Part shown: piece by piece, positions 39,801 to 52,439 of the stretch
How positions within the stretch are numbered: the first letter of the stretch is position 1
How the letters are laid out: each line of letters begins with the position of its first letter
DNA from: Adineta ricciae
Taxonomy: Eukaryota > Rotifera > Eurotatoria > Adinetida > Adinetidae
Direction of reading: 5' to 3'
Length of the DNA: 64,000 nt
Assembly: GCA_905250025.1 (NCBI GenBank)
Contig: CAJNOJ010000002.1
Location: 1,426,001 to 1,490,000, forward strand
Program-made: the position numbers and the translations under genes
The notes under the pieces: generated by a model
Databases searched by the model: none
What the model was told of the DNA's origin: nothing
The model's input: only the letters and a program-made list of their open reading frames with translations

Positions 39801-40249
39801 TAATCGACTAAGTTTAAGCGTTGAATGATGATTAAAAATTTTTGCATGCTTTGAAATTGATCTATACACATTACTGTATACAAGTAAGAAGAGAAGAGAA
39901 AAAGTAAACGTGCATACACACATATATAAATATATCGGTCTCCTTCTTCTGCCGCAAAAACGAAGCAGCAAGAGTCTAAACTATAAGTAGTAGAAAAAAA
40001 AGAAGAAGAAGAAAGAGAAGAAAGAGTCGGGTCTTGTTTGCTAAACTGAGTAAACAAACCACGCACAAGAATATAATAAAAAAAACTAGGCTCGTATATA
40101 CACAACATCAGGAGTAGTAAGTAATAAAAAAAGTAGGTGGAGAATATGTTGATACTGTTCTTTCTATACTCTTTTAATGTCTTCGAATATACACTTGTTC
40201 ATACGAATAAAAAACGGTTTCTCTTTCTCTTTTCAAAGACTTTTAGATC
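36876..40249. other. Gene desert (about 3.4 kb) upstream of the zinc-finger gene
   Basis: No supportable gene. The stretch is unusually rich in strand-asymmetric low-complexity DNA: TCTCTC runs at about 38180-38200 and 39740-39780, AGAGAG/GAAAAAGA runs at about 37878-37950, 38562-38720 and 39990-40030, and GT/CA runs near 37900 and 38838. Such tracts could be 5' UTR or intron of the next gene, or regulatory DNA. The open frames on both strands here are compositional artefacts. Confidence 0.6.
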
Positions 40250-42629
40250 ATGAAACTAGCTCAAGTCATAACAGATGACGAAGACAATAACGAAGATGTT
40301 CTGGATTTAAGTGTGAAAAAGAAACCATCTTCATTAGCAGCTTCCAATGAAGTTATTCTCAAGCAAAATCAAAATCTATCTAGTTTACTTTCTCCATCAT
40401 CGTCATCAACATCTTCATCGTTAATATCATCACCAAAACATCATCTACCAACTAACAAACGAGTGTTAGACACATCAGGCACGATGAAAATACAGCAAAC
40501 AGGAACAATATCATCAAATAAACGACCGCTTCGTTTTCAATGTAAACATTGTGATTATAAAGCACCATCCACATCACTTATGCAAAATCATATTTATCGT
40601 CATACTGATTTGACGCCATATGCATGTGCATACTGTGGACACAAGTCAACAACAAAATCGACCATTATGGTTCATATTGAACTTTGCCATCCAAATATGG
40701 AAGTGAAAATTATCGAAAATCGTGTTCGCGAACAAGATTTCTATCGTGATTTGAACAGTTCAGAGATCACGTCTACATCCAATTCCAGCGTGACTAATCC
40801 TGTAACTGCCAGCACAGCAGCAACTACAGCTGCAAATACACAAGAACCGCAACTTAAAAAGCAACGTTGTTCAAATCAGTATGATAGTGAATCAGCGCCG
40901 ATCAATGGCGTTGCTATTTCATTGAAAACAATAGTTGACGACGACAATGAATCGCTGTCAGCTAGTGATGACACAAGTGAAACAGAAAATCTTGAGCCAG
41001 TTACGTTCGAGAATGATGAACAACGAACATCAGTTAACCTATATGATTCAGCACCGACTATGGTTAAACCATCACTAAAACTAAAACTTCCCCCACCGCA
41101 AATGTCAACAATGGAATCAACACCACCGATTACAAAAGAATCAGATTCCGATGGTAAACTTTAATGAGAAAAGATTTTTCCACCATCCATTGTTTGATAA
41201 TTATTTCAGATGGATCAGAATATCTTCTTGTTTATAATCGTCCTAAACAGTATTACGGTTCATTGTATGAGCCTGATAAACAGTAAACTTGTTCTCATTT
41301 ACATGTTCGATTGAAATGAGCATTTTCTGTTTAGGTACGCATGTAAATTATGTTCCTACACGACAAATCATCGACCAAGCATGGAAGATCACGTCTTTGT
41401 ACATACGAATGAGAAGCCATACAAGTAAGTCACTTTGATCTTTATTTCTTTCTTAAAACATGTCTTCTATTGACAAATGACGGTTGATTGACCGTCTGTC
41501 CATTATCATCATTTTGTTTTCTCTCCTTCTTTCTTAAAACAAATATAAATATCCGGCTCCACTTGTTCATTTAATAGTCGAGTTGAAAGAGAGAGAGAGT
41601 GTGTAAGAACAAGTTATTTGTATAACTTGCCGTGCCGAAAATTTTATTTGATGTGGCTTTGAAAATTAACAGCGTGTACACTAGAACTGTTCAGTTGATT
41701 GTCAATAAAAAATCAAATACAGTCTAACGAAGAAATGGCACGTGTGAATGAAACCCTATCCATAAGCTCTTCTTTTTGTTTATCAAAGTGATGTTTAGAA
41801 ATTGAGAACTATTCATTTTATCGACTATTAAATGAAAGCAAGACGAGATAGTGTAGAAAGATATTTTTCAAATGATCTGAGCGAAACAATACAACAGATT
41901 TGTTCTTATTTTAGATGCGGGTATTGCGGTGAAGAAATCTACACACGTTATGCAGCAACATACCATATTAAGTATAAACACGCTGGTATGCCGCGCAATT
42001 TTATTCAAAACAAAGCTGATGTGACACAGTATTACGTCAATCGAGCGAAGAAAGATGATGAGAAAAGTAAACTTTCTATATTAGAAAAATCACAGATTAT
42101 TCTGAATCTATCTTTAGATCAATTCAAAGTGATCGACACTCGCCGTGTTAAAGTTCCAGCACGTAATGGCAAATCAGGTAAGAGTCCATCAGTGAAAACC
42201 GAAACATCGGTTGAATATTCTGTTCAAAATGTCTCTTCACCGTCACCATCTAATATATCAATTTCAACACCTCCACAAACACCTATATCGAAACCGCCTT
42301 TGCCGCCGACAACCAATGTGCCAACAGGGACAACAGTTCCACCGGATTATCGTTTGTTATTAGCTTGGTCTTACTATTTAGCATCTCAAGCTGCATGGCT
42401 TTCGCCGATGCTACCGCAGCAGCAGCAAGGTCAGCTTCCATCTTCTTTACCAACGGATCCAGAAGCAGCAGCCAAATTTTTACAGCAAGCTATGCAAACA
42501 GCTATGGGGCCATTGATGGCCGGACAAACAGCAAATGGTCAGAATGATGATGATGACGACGATCAAAGTAAAAGTGAACCTGTCGTGGAAAGTTTACTTA
42601 CTATTAAACAAGAAGTGAATGAATCCTAG
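40250..42629 (+). CDS. C2H2 zinc-finger transcriptional regulator with CtBP-type motif
   Basis: Exons 40250-41153, 41210-41282, 41335-41424 and 41915-42629 join in phase to 593 residues. Near the N-terminus VLDLSVKK resembles the PxDLS docking motif for the corepressor CtBP. Two adjacent C2H2 fingers follow (FQCKHCDYKAPSTSLMQNH; YACAYCGHKSTTKSTIMVH). After an acidic/Ser-rich linker come two more, split by introns (YACKLCSYTTNHRPSMEDH; then CGYCGEEIYTRYAATYH). The C-terminal half is Pro/Gln-rich with an acidic DDDDDD run, ending ESLLTIKQEVNES, whose IKQE resembles a SUMO acceptor site. Intron 3 (490 nt) is long for this locus. Probably a nuclear repressor. I cannot name an orthologue. Confidence 0.82.
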
Positions 42630-44012
42630 AAATGAGCATCTATTTATTTCACATCTGACGCACAAAGACCGGTGATAAATCATCTAAACTTCTCTATTTT
42701 GTGCTTTATATGATTCATCTACAAGCAATGTATTTTATTCGGAAGTCCACTTCATCTCTTTTTCTCTCTTTGTTATTGTTTTCGATTTTTTTTTCTTCTT
42801 CTTCTACTTCTCTATTTCTCACATCTATGTATTCATTGATAATTCTTGACATTTCTGCGCTTCTTTTTCTTTCGGAGATAAGACTTTGTTTTCAATGTTG
42901 TTTGTTTTGTGAAATGTATCAGAAGAGAAAAAAACCCAGACATTGTGATGAATTTTACTTGACTCTTGTTCGTTTTGTTTTCCTTCAATGTCTCAGTGTA
43001 TGTTTATTTGTTTTGTTCTTCATGACAGAATTTCTTTTGCGTACAATAAAAATACAAGAAAGTTTATTTTCGCTTATATCTATCCAACGATCGTTCCGCA
43101 TGGTAAACTATTCCAATCACTAAATATCTGATATTTATTGACTCATTATTCTCTTTCGCATCGCTTATCAAACATCAATGACGAATTCGCATCAACTAAC
43201 GATATAGTAAAGATATCCCGGATACAAATCTCTTCCTTCTATCATATCATATCGTTAGTTTTCTCGTGTGTTCATAGGAGAAAAGTCTCGTTATGAAGCT
43301 GCATCATAACTGTCTCAAATATGTCGCGGTAAGAACATCTACTGACAAATACTGGTGTAGTTTCGGCAGACGAAGAAATCGGCGACTCGATTCGAATTGA
43401 CTTTCAACATGTTGTTGTTCTGTTCCGTGCTATATTGACATCGGTAAAAATACCAACGAAAAGTGTAATTTGTTTCTTTTTTTGATGTTAATTAAACCGC
43501 AGCGATAACGAGTAGTGAAAGATAGAAAATTTGCTGCAATAGATACGCTCATTTCATACTCTATGCGTAGATATGTTAGTCAAGCATGAGACGAGAAAAA
43601 TATGTTTTTCTCTTTCGGCCATCTTTTTCCACCAGTTTTATTTTTAGCAAAAAAAATTTTATCTGTTTTTGCAATTAATAGTAAGAAAAAAACAATGAGA
43701 AGCATACAAAAATGTCTTTCTCATTTCAAGCCATCGAAAAAGAAAGACGAAAGAAGTCGAAATAAACATATTTGAATATTTATTCCCATACGTTTTTCTT
43801 GTTTTTCCATATTTACTCGACTGATATATAAAATATGCTTATTACTCTTCAAGGTCGCGACAATAACTAGTCATTAATAAAGTAAGCAAAGAAAAAGAAC
43901 AGAATCGTTTCAAGTGACTTTTCCGTATTCATATCTGAGATAATTTACAAGGAATTTCGTTTTTCCAAATTGCTATTTCGTTTCGTGCGAGTTGATTTGA
44001 TTGATGATCATT
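42630..44012. other. Intergenic region
   Basis: About 1.4 kb, T-rich, with 3' UTR-like sequence of the zinc-finger gene at its left. No coding-like frame with family resemblance and no RNA gene seen. Confidence 0.6.
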
Positions 44013-45229
44013 CTAATAATTCAGCCATGGTAAATACTGGAGACTATTCAGTTTCGGACGTCGATTTTCGTTACCATTTAAGCATTGTTTCATCGTATGA
44101 TAAGCGTCTTTATCTAATGCACCTACATTCGCTAAATTTGATCGTCCTTTGACAATGTCAGGTTTTGTGCGGAATGGATATTGACGATGAAGAAGAAAGA
44201 ACAAACACACACCTATTGTCCATACGCATGCTTTTTCACCATTGTAACGTCGTTGAACTATCCATTCGGGTACCATGATTTCTAAAGTACCCTAGAGAAG
44301 AGAACATCAACATGCTTTGCCGACGAGATGACTAGGAAAACGATGAAGCTTACTTGAAATTCGTGAAAGTCTTCTGCTTGAACGGGTGCAGCAGATCCAA
44401 AATCAATGAAACGTAATGAACGATCATTCTTACAGTAGATAATATTCTCTGGTTTACAGTCCCGATGCCAAACACCATACATTTGTAATGTGATATTAAT
44501 ACGAACGATTTCTCGGAAAATATGACGCAATAGCTCCGTATTTGCCAATGGTGGACTCTTCATGACAAAATCAAAAAGTGTACACGAGTTCGGAATCTTC
44601 TCCATCACGTATATAAAACGATCTGGCTCTTCGAAATGCTCCAAGATTTTGATAACACCGGGTACGCCGCGAAGACGCCAGAGAATTTCAATTTCATACG
44701 GTACACGTTTCTACGGGCAAGCAGATAGATCAATCAAAGCTCAAAGAAAGCAAATGACATACTCCATCGAATGTTCCCCAATTCAGAATACGCTCCTTCG
44801 GCAAGAATTTAATAACAACCGGTGTATTGTCCGATCGTCGTCGACCATCAAACGCCTGTCCGAAACCGCCTTTGCCCAAACAATTCAATGTGCGATACTC
44901 CCGATTGAATGTTTTTTTGATTATTTTATTTCCATTTTGTACAGGGGGTTGTTTGGGTGTCACTAATGTTCGATCGGCATAAATTTTGTGAAATTCAAGG
45001 AAATTATTACCCATATATGTCGGTGTCTAGGAAGAAAGTAATCAACGAAATTAGACGACAATAAATCGAAATCAATTGGTCTTACTAAACGATCGCTTTT
45101 CGGATAAATATAATCACCGAAAGCATTGATTGGTGATGTATTCTTGCTTGGTACAAGCTGTGGCGGTGGCGGCATGCTCCACGGAACCGACTCAATTGTC
45201 CACTGATTGTCAATGACCCGAGTAGTCAT
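44013..45229 (-). CDS. PIM-like serine/threonine protein kinase
   Basis: Four exons (45086-45229, 44763-45026, 44354-44710, 44013-44291) join in phase to 347 residues. An in-frame ATG at 45259 would add ten. The Gly loop LGKGGFGQAF and the VIKFL lysine are present. The PIM-typical segment VPYEIEILWRLRGVPGVIKIL and hinge YVMEKIPNSCTLFDFV follow. The catalytic loop HRDCKPENIIY and the DFGSAAP magnesium loop are intact. The activation segment ends VPEWIVQRRYNGEKACVWTI, which parallels the PPEW...AAVWSLG of PIM kinases, including the loss of the usual Asp before VW. The C-lobe ends NENRRPKLNSLQYLPWL. PIM kinases are constitutively active survival and growth kinases. The N-terminal 90 residues are Pro-rich and unlike PIM. 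Predicted active. Confidence 0.88.
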
Positions 45230-45259
45230 ATCTCTAGACGAAGAAAGAAGGAAATACAA

Positions 45260-48200
45260 TGATCAAGACATATTTCTACTTCAAATTCGTGCAGAAGAAA
45301 AGATAGAGAATAGGTTTTATTCTTCAGCTAGAGTAAAGAGGTCATCTTTATAATGCTCCCGAATAAAATGAAACAATCTGAACTAGAGACATTCACCCAT
45401 ACATGTCTTTACGCTTCAATGAATAGTATAAGAGCGGCGTCTAATTACGTTTATGATCATAAATGTACACACACATATATATGTATATATATATATATAA
45501 ATATACGAATAGAAAGAGGAGAAAGGAAGAACTATGCTCACTTGTTTTCCGTTCTGTCAAACAGACACGGTCAAAATCATAAGACATTTTTTTCAGATAA
45601 AAAAGAGAAAACGAACTTCTCGTCTAATGATCTATTGTCTATAAAGCATTGACGTCACCAAATCTCCTTTCGTTTTTCCTTCTTATATTGACATTTTCTT
45701 GCCTTCACATCATATATATATATGATTGATGGGCACGATACACCAGCACATAGATAAACATCTATCCATTTATACATTCATTTTCTTTTTTTCGCGCCGC
45801 ATTCAATCGTACGATTTGTTTCGTTTAGGCAGGCCACATTTGCCATTAGCCATCAATACATGACACTTCGTTGATGATGAGACAGGAATGAAGGCGTCTA
45901 CAATGCAATTTTGGCCTATCATTCTTAATCATGTTTGATACGAATAGAAAAAAAGTGAAATACAGTGAAACCTACTTTTACTACTCTTATGATATTTTTT
46001 TATCTGTATTTCATAGATGAATATTAAGATATCATTCAGTCACGGTTCACTTTTTTAAGACAAGCTTTTTTTCTAAATGTGATTCGATCTTTAAAATGAG
46101 ATATTGTTAATGAAAATATGCTAGATGCATGTGATAAAGTAGTGTCTACGTCACCTCATAATTATCCATCATGTGGTCAAGGCGAGGACAAGTCGTTTTG
46201 TCAATCTAAGGATATTGTTTTCTTTTTCAAATTATCAAAAAGCGAAATTTTCTCATTACTTTTCAACTATTCGAAAGCAAAGGACGCAATATTTTCCGAA
46301 TCCCAATCAACACCTCCGAAAGTTAGTACCTGCGCAGTGTCTAGCCTAGAAAAATATATTTGCACCGACATGCAAGTGGCTAAACAAAACAATCTTACTG
46401 TGTACTTTGATGTTTTTGTTCGGCGCAAAATATCACCAACGTCAAAAATCGCCTGTCATTCAAATAATATCTATCTGCATAGGTGTCAAATCGAATCGCC
46501 AGTTGCGTTAATAATTGTTTCGTTCTCTGTACGTCTAAAGGATGATTTAGACGATCACATTTGAAATGATACCTCATTAGACAAGAAAAACGCATAATTT
46601 TCTATAGAAATTATCACAGCAAATGATTTGCCGCATTTGTCAACGAAGGACAAAACTATTTTTTGCTCGAAAAGTCATTGTAAATCATATATTCTTCTGT
46701 TCCAATATATTGCGATTCGTTCGCCTCTATCTTTAATTATTTCTTTCGATCTGAAATTATCGAGTCGTAATGCTCCTGCAATTTCAAGTAATTTCTATTT
46801 CACCTGATAGAAATCAGTCTTGCCTAACCATAATATCAGTAATCTTTTAAATGTCTATGATACTAACGAACGATAAGTCAACATTACAGTAATGAAAGTA
46901 CCTGAAAGTGAATATGACATATCTGTTTCGTAAGATTGGCTTTTCAATATGAAAGAAAAATAAAACGATATGAACGTGAAATATTTTCAAATTGAGTGCA
47001 AGATATTATGAAAGGAAAACGAATTATGAAACGATTCGTGATTTTAATTATATTTGACAAATAAATGTCAATCAAATATATAATGATCAGATTTTAAAAA
47101 ATGATAGTTCGAGCCAAATGTCATTTATAATTGAGAAGGCTATTCGAGTGTGTTGGATATACTACAGATAGCCTATGACTTGCAATCCAAATGATAGGAA
47201 ACGATTGTCCTACTTGATCTTGTGCGACTTTGATTGAGTAGACGAACAGTTTACTGTTGTAACGATGAAGACCTAAATGCACTTTTTTCGCCGATATTGT
47301 GAAGTACAGATACAGTAATATCGCTTGAATACATAGGTGAGCATCGAGAGTGTATGTGACGTCATGAAGATGTATCCTTCTCTTTTTACCTCCCACTCTC
47401 GTTTTGATCAACTGGCTGTCAATAAAATAAGAGAGTGAGTAACTAGTTCTATGGGCGACTTTCTTTCTAATTGCATAAACATCGAAGATTACACATGATT
47501 GAACGACGTCGTTTTAGCATTTTCGATAGTTAATGTAATCGTTACTTAGAAGCATATCCAACGATGTGTAAACCACAAGATCTACTAGTCATTCGATTGA
47601 ACAACTTGCATACTGATAGATCAAAACTAACACATTCATGGATCGATATCGAAATGATGGTCGAAGACGAAGACAAGACACATTAGTGTAACTTCTTGGC
47701 ATGTATTCAACTCAACGTAGGATATATGAAATCCATGTTGCAAATGTCGTTCTCCTCTATTTGAAGTATTTAAGAGCAGAGCATGTTCAATGTTGGCAGA
47801 TTTTTCTTCGAGAAACACAACATGCTCTCAGGGTATATAATTACTAGTGGAGATGCTGCTCTACACATTTGTATGAAATATTTCTGAGAATAAGATATTT
47901 CTGTATCTTCAGATTGCACCAGTTAAAAATCGTTTCTACTACCATTTTCCAAACACTGAATGGATTTGAAGTTTATCTAGACGGGTTCGTGCTTTCAAAA
48001 AATTTCTTGTTACAGCACTAATGTTCAGCTAAATTGTAAACACCAAAGTCAAATGACATCTTATAAATCATCTTTTCAGGTGGTTCAGACAACTCATACA
48101 ACTAAGCGTCAAAGTTATCACTTGTATGAAAATCTCAATATTCAAATTTCGCTGTCTGAAGAAATGAGCACAATTGAACCCGCAATTTCTGCAAGGAAAC

Positions 48201-49513
48201 TCGTTTGCATGTATCAAGCGGAACAGTAGCTAGAATGGCTTTTATAGATCATGAAATTCGACTAAAGAAATCATTTTTTCCTCCTTTCGGTTCACGTTGA
48301 TTTAATGAGTCTCAGATGTCACCAGTTAGCTCTGCTTAGAAAACGTAGAATATCCACAAAACGATCATGTTTTTGTGCATCAGATCACTATCTTATTGAT
48401 GAATGAAATATTGTCATATTTTTCGAATCTATGATGACATATGATTAACAGCAATTGTTCTTTACGTCATAAAAGCAATTAGCTTGGTACAATTTTCATA
48501 GGAACATGTCTGACGCATGTTACAATGTAAAGTTTCTTAGGATAAAAACCAAATAAGTTGTTTCGTTGATTGAAGATTTCAGATCGATTCCCGTTTGAAC
48601 TAACTTGCTATCGTACATGGCTATGAGCGTGTTTCTTGATCTTTTCCTCTTTGGCAACGTTGAATACAAGAGTGAAGTTTTTGTGCGAGCGAGATTTTTG
48701 TTGATTTTATATCAGGTACAAAAGAAAATAGAAAATTGTCTATTTTTCGGTATAATCAGTGAATAATAAAAAAACACCGGTGTATATTGTTGACGTCGGT
48801 AGGCAAAATCGTCACCACGCTCAATTTCTTTTATTTTCGGTAAAAAATTGAAAAATACGGAACAAAATTTTAAATTGTATAGCACCTATGTAAACAGGCA
48901 ATTGATACCTGAGTGAATATCAAATGTTTCGTATTCCCGTCTACATATGTTAAAAAAAAGCATGCTTCAGTGACTCGCAATTAATTTGGTATGAAATAGA
49001 AAAAACCTCGGCAAGTTGGCTGGTGTCATGGTTATTGCATATTCCTTCTAATTGTGCTCAACGAATAAACTAAAAAGATTTTGTTCTTCCATTAGATATG
49101 TTAACATATCGTGTTTATGATGAAACCTAGACAACATCATACCGTGTCTAAATTTTTTCGTATTATATACCGATACGTTTCATCAATTTAGCGGTAAAAG
49201 AATAAGAATGATATGAAAAAAGCAGACTGTATGATTGTATATTTTTCATTCATTCGTTTTCTTGTATATCCTGCGTCGTATTGAATATTGATGCTGACGC
49301 TTTTTGCATTACTCATTTTAGTATAGATATACTTGTCTTTTCTGATATTCTTTCTTTTCCCTTTTTTTTTCTTTTATTTCTCACGTTTTGATTATCAGCT
49401 CCTGACTGTAAACAACACGACTCGTAGGTTGTTATTTGTATTTGTCGCCAATTCATCATCAAATCAATGTCGAATTGTATGAGAGAAAAGAAAACGTCGA
49501 GTCAATAACGCAA
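45260..49513. other. Large intergenic region (about 4.3 kb)
   Basis: AT-rich. Contains TA and CA runs (about 45470-45510 and 45712-45724). A 148-codon plus-strand frame at 46118-46564 and a 66-codon minus frame at 46395-46595 overlap each other and match nothing I know. No RNA gene, CRISPR-like or long repeat structure seen. Probably promoter and regulatory DNA of the flanking divergent genes. Confidence 0.5.
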
Positions 49514-50904
49514 ATGAAAACAACCACATCTACTACCGATGCTACAGCCATGGGCAATGGTAATAAGAAAGGTATAGCAAATTCGTTATCCGTTGGTGAT
49601 ATCGACAAGAACGCGTCGAAATCTGTCGACAGAAAAGATGTGAATAAGTGGTCATCAATCGAAGTTCAACATTGGATAAAGGACCAATGTAAAAAGTTTG
49701 AACTGCGAAAAGCTACAGCTGAAAAGTTCGAAATGAATGGTAAGATTGATATAAATAATAATTATATCATTAGGCTCTCGTTTTCCTTTTGTGATTTTGT
49801 GTTTAAGGGCAAGCGTTAGCATTGTTGACTAAACATGACTTTCTTAGACGTTCGCCAGATGGAGGAGAAATACTTTACTATGCATTACAGAAATTAATCA
49901 GTATGTAATTTATACTTTTATTTGAAAAAGAACCTAATCTTTCTTATATTCTAGATCCACACAAGGCTGATGCAGCACGACACGATCAAAACGGGCGTAA
50001 AAGCGGACTGCAGAGTCCTCAAATAGTGGAACTTAATCCTGATGACGATGATTCATGTAATACCGCAGATCCATCGTCGCCAAAACCGATTATTGAAGAA
50101 CCAGATGATCCACCAAAAATCCACAGATCCCAATCTGAGACTAATCATAATCAATCGCATTCTCATCATTTTCATCCGCATGCTTCGCAATTCTTTTTTA
50201 ATCAAAATTTTGTTCCGCCAACTGTATTAACAATGCCAGCCGGTTCTGCTGCTTCTTTTTTCCATCAACATCACTATCAACAACAACGACGACGACAGGG
50301 AATTCCGGAAGAATTCATCCGTGCTCAACATCCGCATACGCATGCAGGACCTGCATTTTTTCCACATGGGTTTCAAAGCTATCATCCAATGATGTCTGCG
50401 CAAGGAATTCTAATCGAAATGTTGGACGACGTCGATCCTGCTAGTTTCAGTCCGGATGGAGTTAATGCCACTAATGGAGACACTTCAGAAAACTATTTTA
50501 TGGTAACAATGAATGGACAACGATTTGTTCTAAACGAAACACAAGTTAGGCAGTTGGTCACTGAAGTTCATCAACACCAAGCGTATCAAGAGACTTTACA
50601 GCAACAGCAACAGTTTCATCAACAACAACAGTTTTTCCAACAGCAACAACAATTTCAACAACAGCAGCAGCAACAATTTCAGCAGCAGCAACAATTTCAG
50701 CAACAACAACAATTCCAACAACAGCCTCCTCCTCCTCCTCCTCCTCCTCCACAACCACGACCAACATTTCATCAGCAACAGCAACCTCCGCCAGACGCGC
50801 GACCAACGTTTCAGCAACGGCCGCCGCCACCACGAAATGCATTTCCTAATATACCACGTCCACAAGCACCAACTCAGCCTCCACCACCTCAGCAACGCTT
50901 CTAA
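49514..50904 (+). CDS. PNT (pointed/SAM) domain protein of TEL/Yan type, lacking an ETS domain
   Basis: Exons 49514-49739, 49808-49900 and 49955-50904 join in phase to 422 residues. I use ATG 49514, since the open frame's earlier codon at 49436 is TTG. The pointed domain covers about residues 50-115. VNKWSSIEVQHWIKDQ and FELRKATAEKFEMNG are followed by ALALLTKHDFLRRSP and GGEILYYALQKLI, very close to the ETV6/Yan pattern (FEMNGKALLLLTKEDF, RSPHSGDVLYELLQ). TEL/Yan PNT domains self-polymerise. The rest is low complexity: His-rich, then long Gln runs (50597-50730), poly-Pro and Pro/Gln. A stop follows with no ETS DNA-binding domain. It may act like Drosophila Mae, a PNT-only modulator of ETS factors, or as a scaffold; this is inference. 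Confidence 0.85.
50597..50756 (+). repeat. CAG/CAA and CCT trinucleotide tract inside the PNT gene
   Basis: Interrupted CAA/CAG codons encode poly-Gln with regularly spaced Phe (FQQQQQ units), followed by nine CCT/CCA proline codons. The FQQQQ phasing suggests growth by short tandem duplication. Likely length-polymorphic. Confidence 0.85.
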
Positions 50905-51119
50905 AGAAAAACAGTCTTTCTCTTACTACGTCCAGTCAAAAGACAATTTCTGTTATGAATTATTACATGTGTAGGCTTTCTTTTTCTTCTCTTGCAGCAA
51001 ATTGATTCTAATGATTAAAAATATGCAAATTTCGTCTCATATGAAAACAAGATTAATTCCGTTTGTATTTTTCGCATTCCATTTTCGTTTTTCTCTTTTG
51101 TTACAAACAATCGAAAAGT

Positions 51120-52343
51120 ATGGACGATGTTGTTGTCGATCCCAATGATCTCCTAAAACAGTAAGTCGATTGAAAATTTTTCACCAACGGTGCTGTTTCT
51201 ACTGACACTGTCCAAGGTTCGAAAAAAGAATATTCTTTTTCTCGTAGAAATTTTAATGAATCAAAGCTATCGAGATTTTTACATTCACCAATATCGTACA
51301 AAGTAATGAATATGTAAAAAAAAAACAAAATAATGCACCGAAAGAAAAAGGTTACCACAAAAGAAGGCAAAGAGTATACTGGACGATTTTCGCTATCAAT
51401 TGATGTATTACTTTTGTCCCCATCGTATGACATCATGATTGCAATGGTTTATAAATTAGATAAAACATCTACATACAATCATTTTAGCCATTGAACAGAC
51501 AAAAGAAACGACCGCTCAGTATTAAATCACCACGAATGAACGATTTGATTGTAGGGCAACGTGCAGATGTGAACAAGCGTGCTGCTTGACTATGTGACAA
51601 TCATAGTCTATGTCCTTTTTGCAACTAGTTTTTTTCTTCCGAGATAATTCAACTGAGTATAACTGTACTTAAATGACTTCATGGAAGAACAGCAATGTGA
51701 CTTATGGTTTTTTTTTAGATTTGATCCTGTATCACGCACTCAACGTTCGCTGTTTGCTGAATTTGAACGGCAACGTTGCCGTCTGGTTCATCTTCTACGT
51801 TGGTATGATCATCAGCAAACAGCTCGTGGAACAGAACTACGCCGTCAATTCGAATACTTGCATAAAGAAACTCGACGACAAATCTATCAACGATCAAAAA
51901 TGACAATTAAAGAACGTGCTCGTTTAAAACATCTGCTCGACCAAGATGAAAATGCTTTACCTTCAATACATCGTTCACAAACTCAATTTCAATCAAAAAA
52001 TCCTCTTGATGAAAGAAAACGACATGTCTACGGCTGTCTATTACCACAATTCAAAGCTCCGCTCGAGAAAAGTTTTGATCATTGGCTGCAGCATTCTCTT
52101 CTCGATCAGTCCGAATATGAAAAACGTCTTGAACGTCAACGAAAGCTAATCAGCAAATACGCTCAGTCCCCTCTTGAACAGCGAAACCGTATGAATTCCA
52201 TTCTTGGTAAGTGCTTAGATCAACTAGTCGAATGTGACAGTGATGGTTACGATCATTTTCTTCGAACAAGTGAACCAAACCGTAATGCACAAATACTTGC
52301 ACAACAAAACAATAAAGAAAAAACAGAAAACCCATTTCCATAA
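51120..52343 (+). CDS. Unrecognised charged helical protein, about 221 residues
   Basis: A short first exon (51120-51160, MDDVVVDPNDLLK) is spliced over a 558-nt intron to exon 51719-52343 in phase (222 codons including stop). The body is strongly basic/acidic and helical (RTQRSLFAEFERQRCRLVHL; MTIKERARLKHLLDQDENA; EYEKRLERQRKLISKYAQ). No signal peptide, membrane helix or known catalytic motif. It is on the same strand as the PNT gene and convergent with the MFS gene, whose stop lies about 97 nt beyond. The main exon is clearly coding; the join to the small first exon rests on the good donor (aca/gtaagt), the acceptor (ttttttag) and phase. Confidence 0.65.
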
Positions 52344-52439
52344 AACAATGAATAGATAAATAGACTAAATCTAACTTTCACAAAAAAGATTATACATACA
52401 GATATATGAGTATGTATGTCGAAACGACTTCAATCGATT

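Noticed and set aside
46118-46564. 148-codon plus-strand frame as an orphan gene
   Set aside because: No family resemblance, no splice partner, composition typical of AT-rich chance frames, and it overlaps another equally unsupported frame on the minus strand.
49436-49513. N-terminal extension of the PNT protein from 49436
   Set aside because: The upstream in-frame codon is TTG, not ATG. The first ATG is at 49514.
50558-50895. Long minus-strand frames rich in Val/Ala/Glu or Leu/Trp/Arg
   Set aside because: They are antisense shadows of the CAG/CAA and CCT codon runs of the PNT gene.
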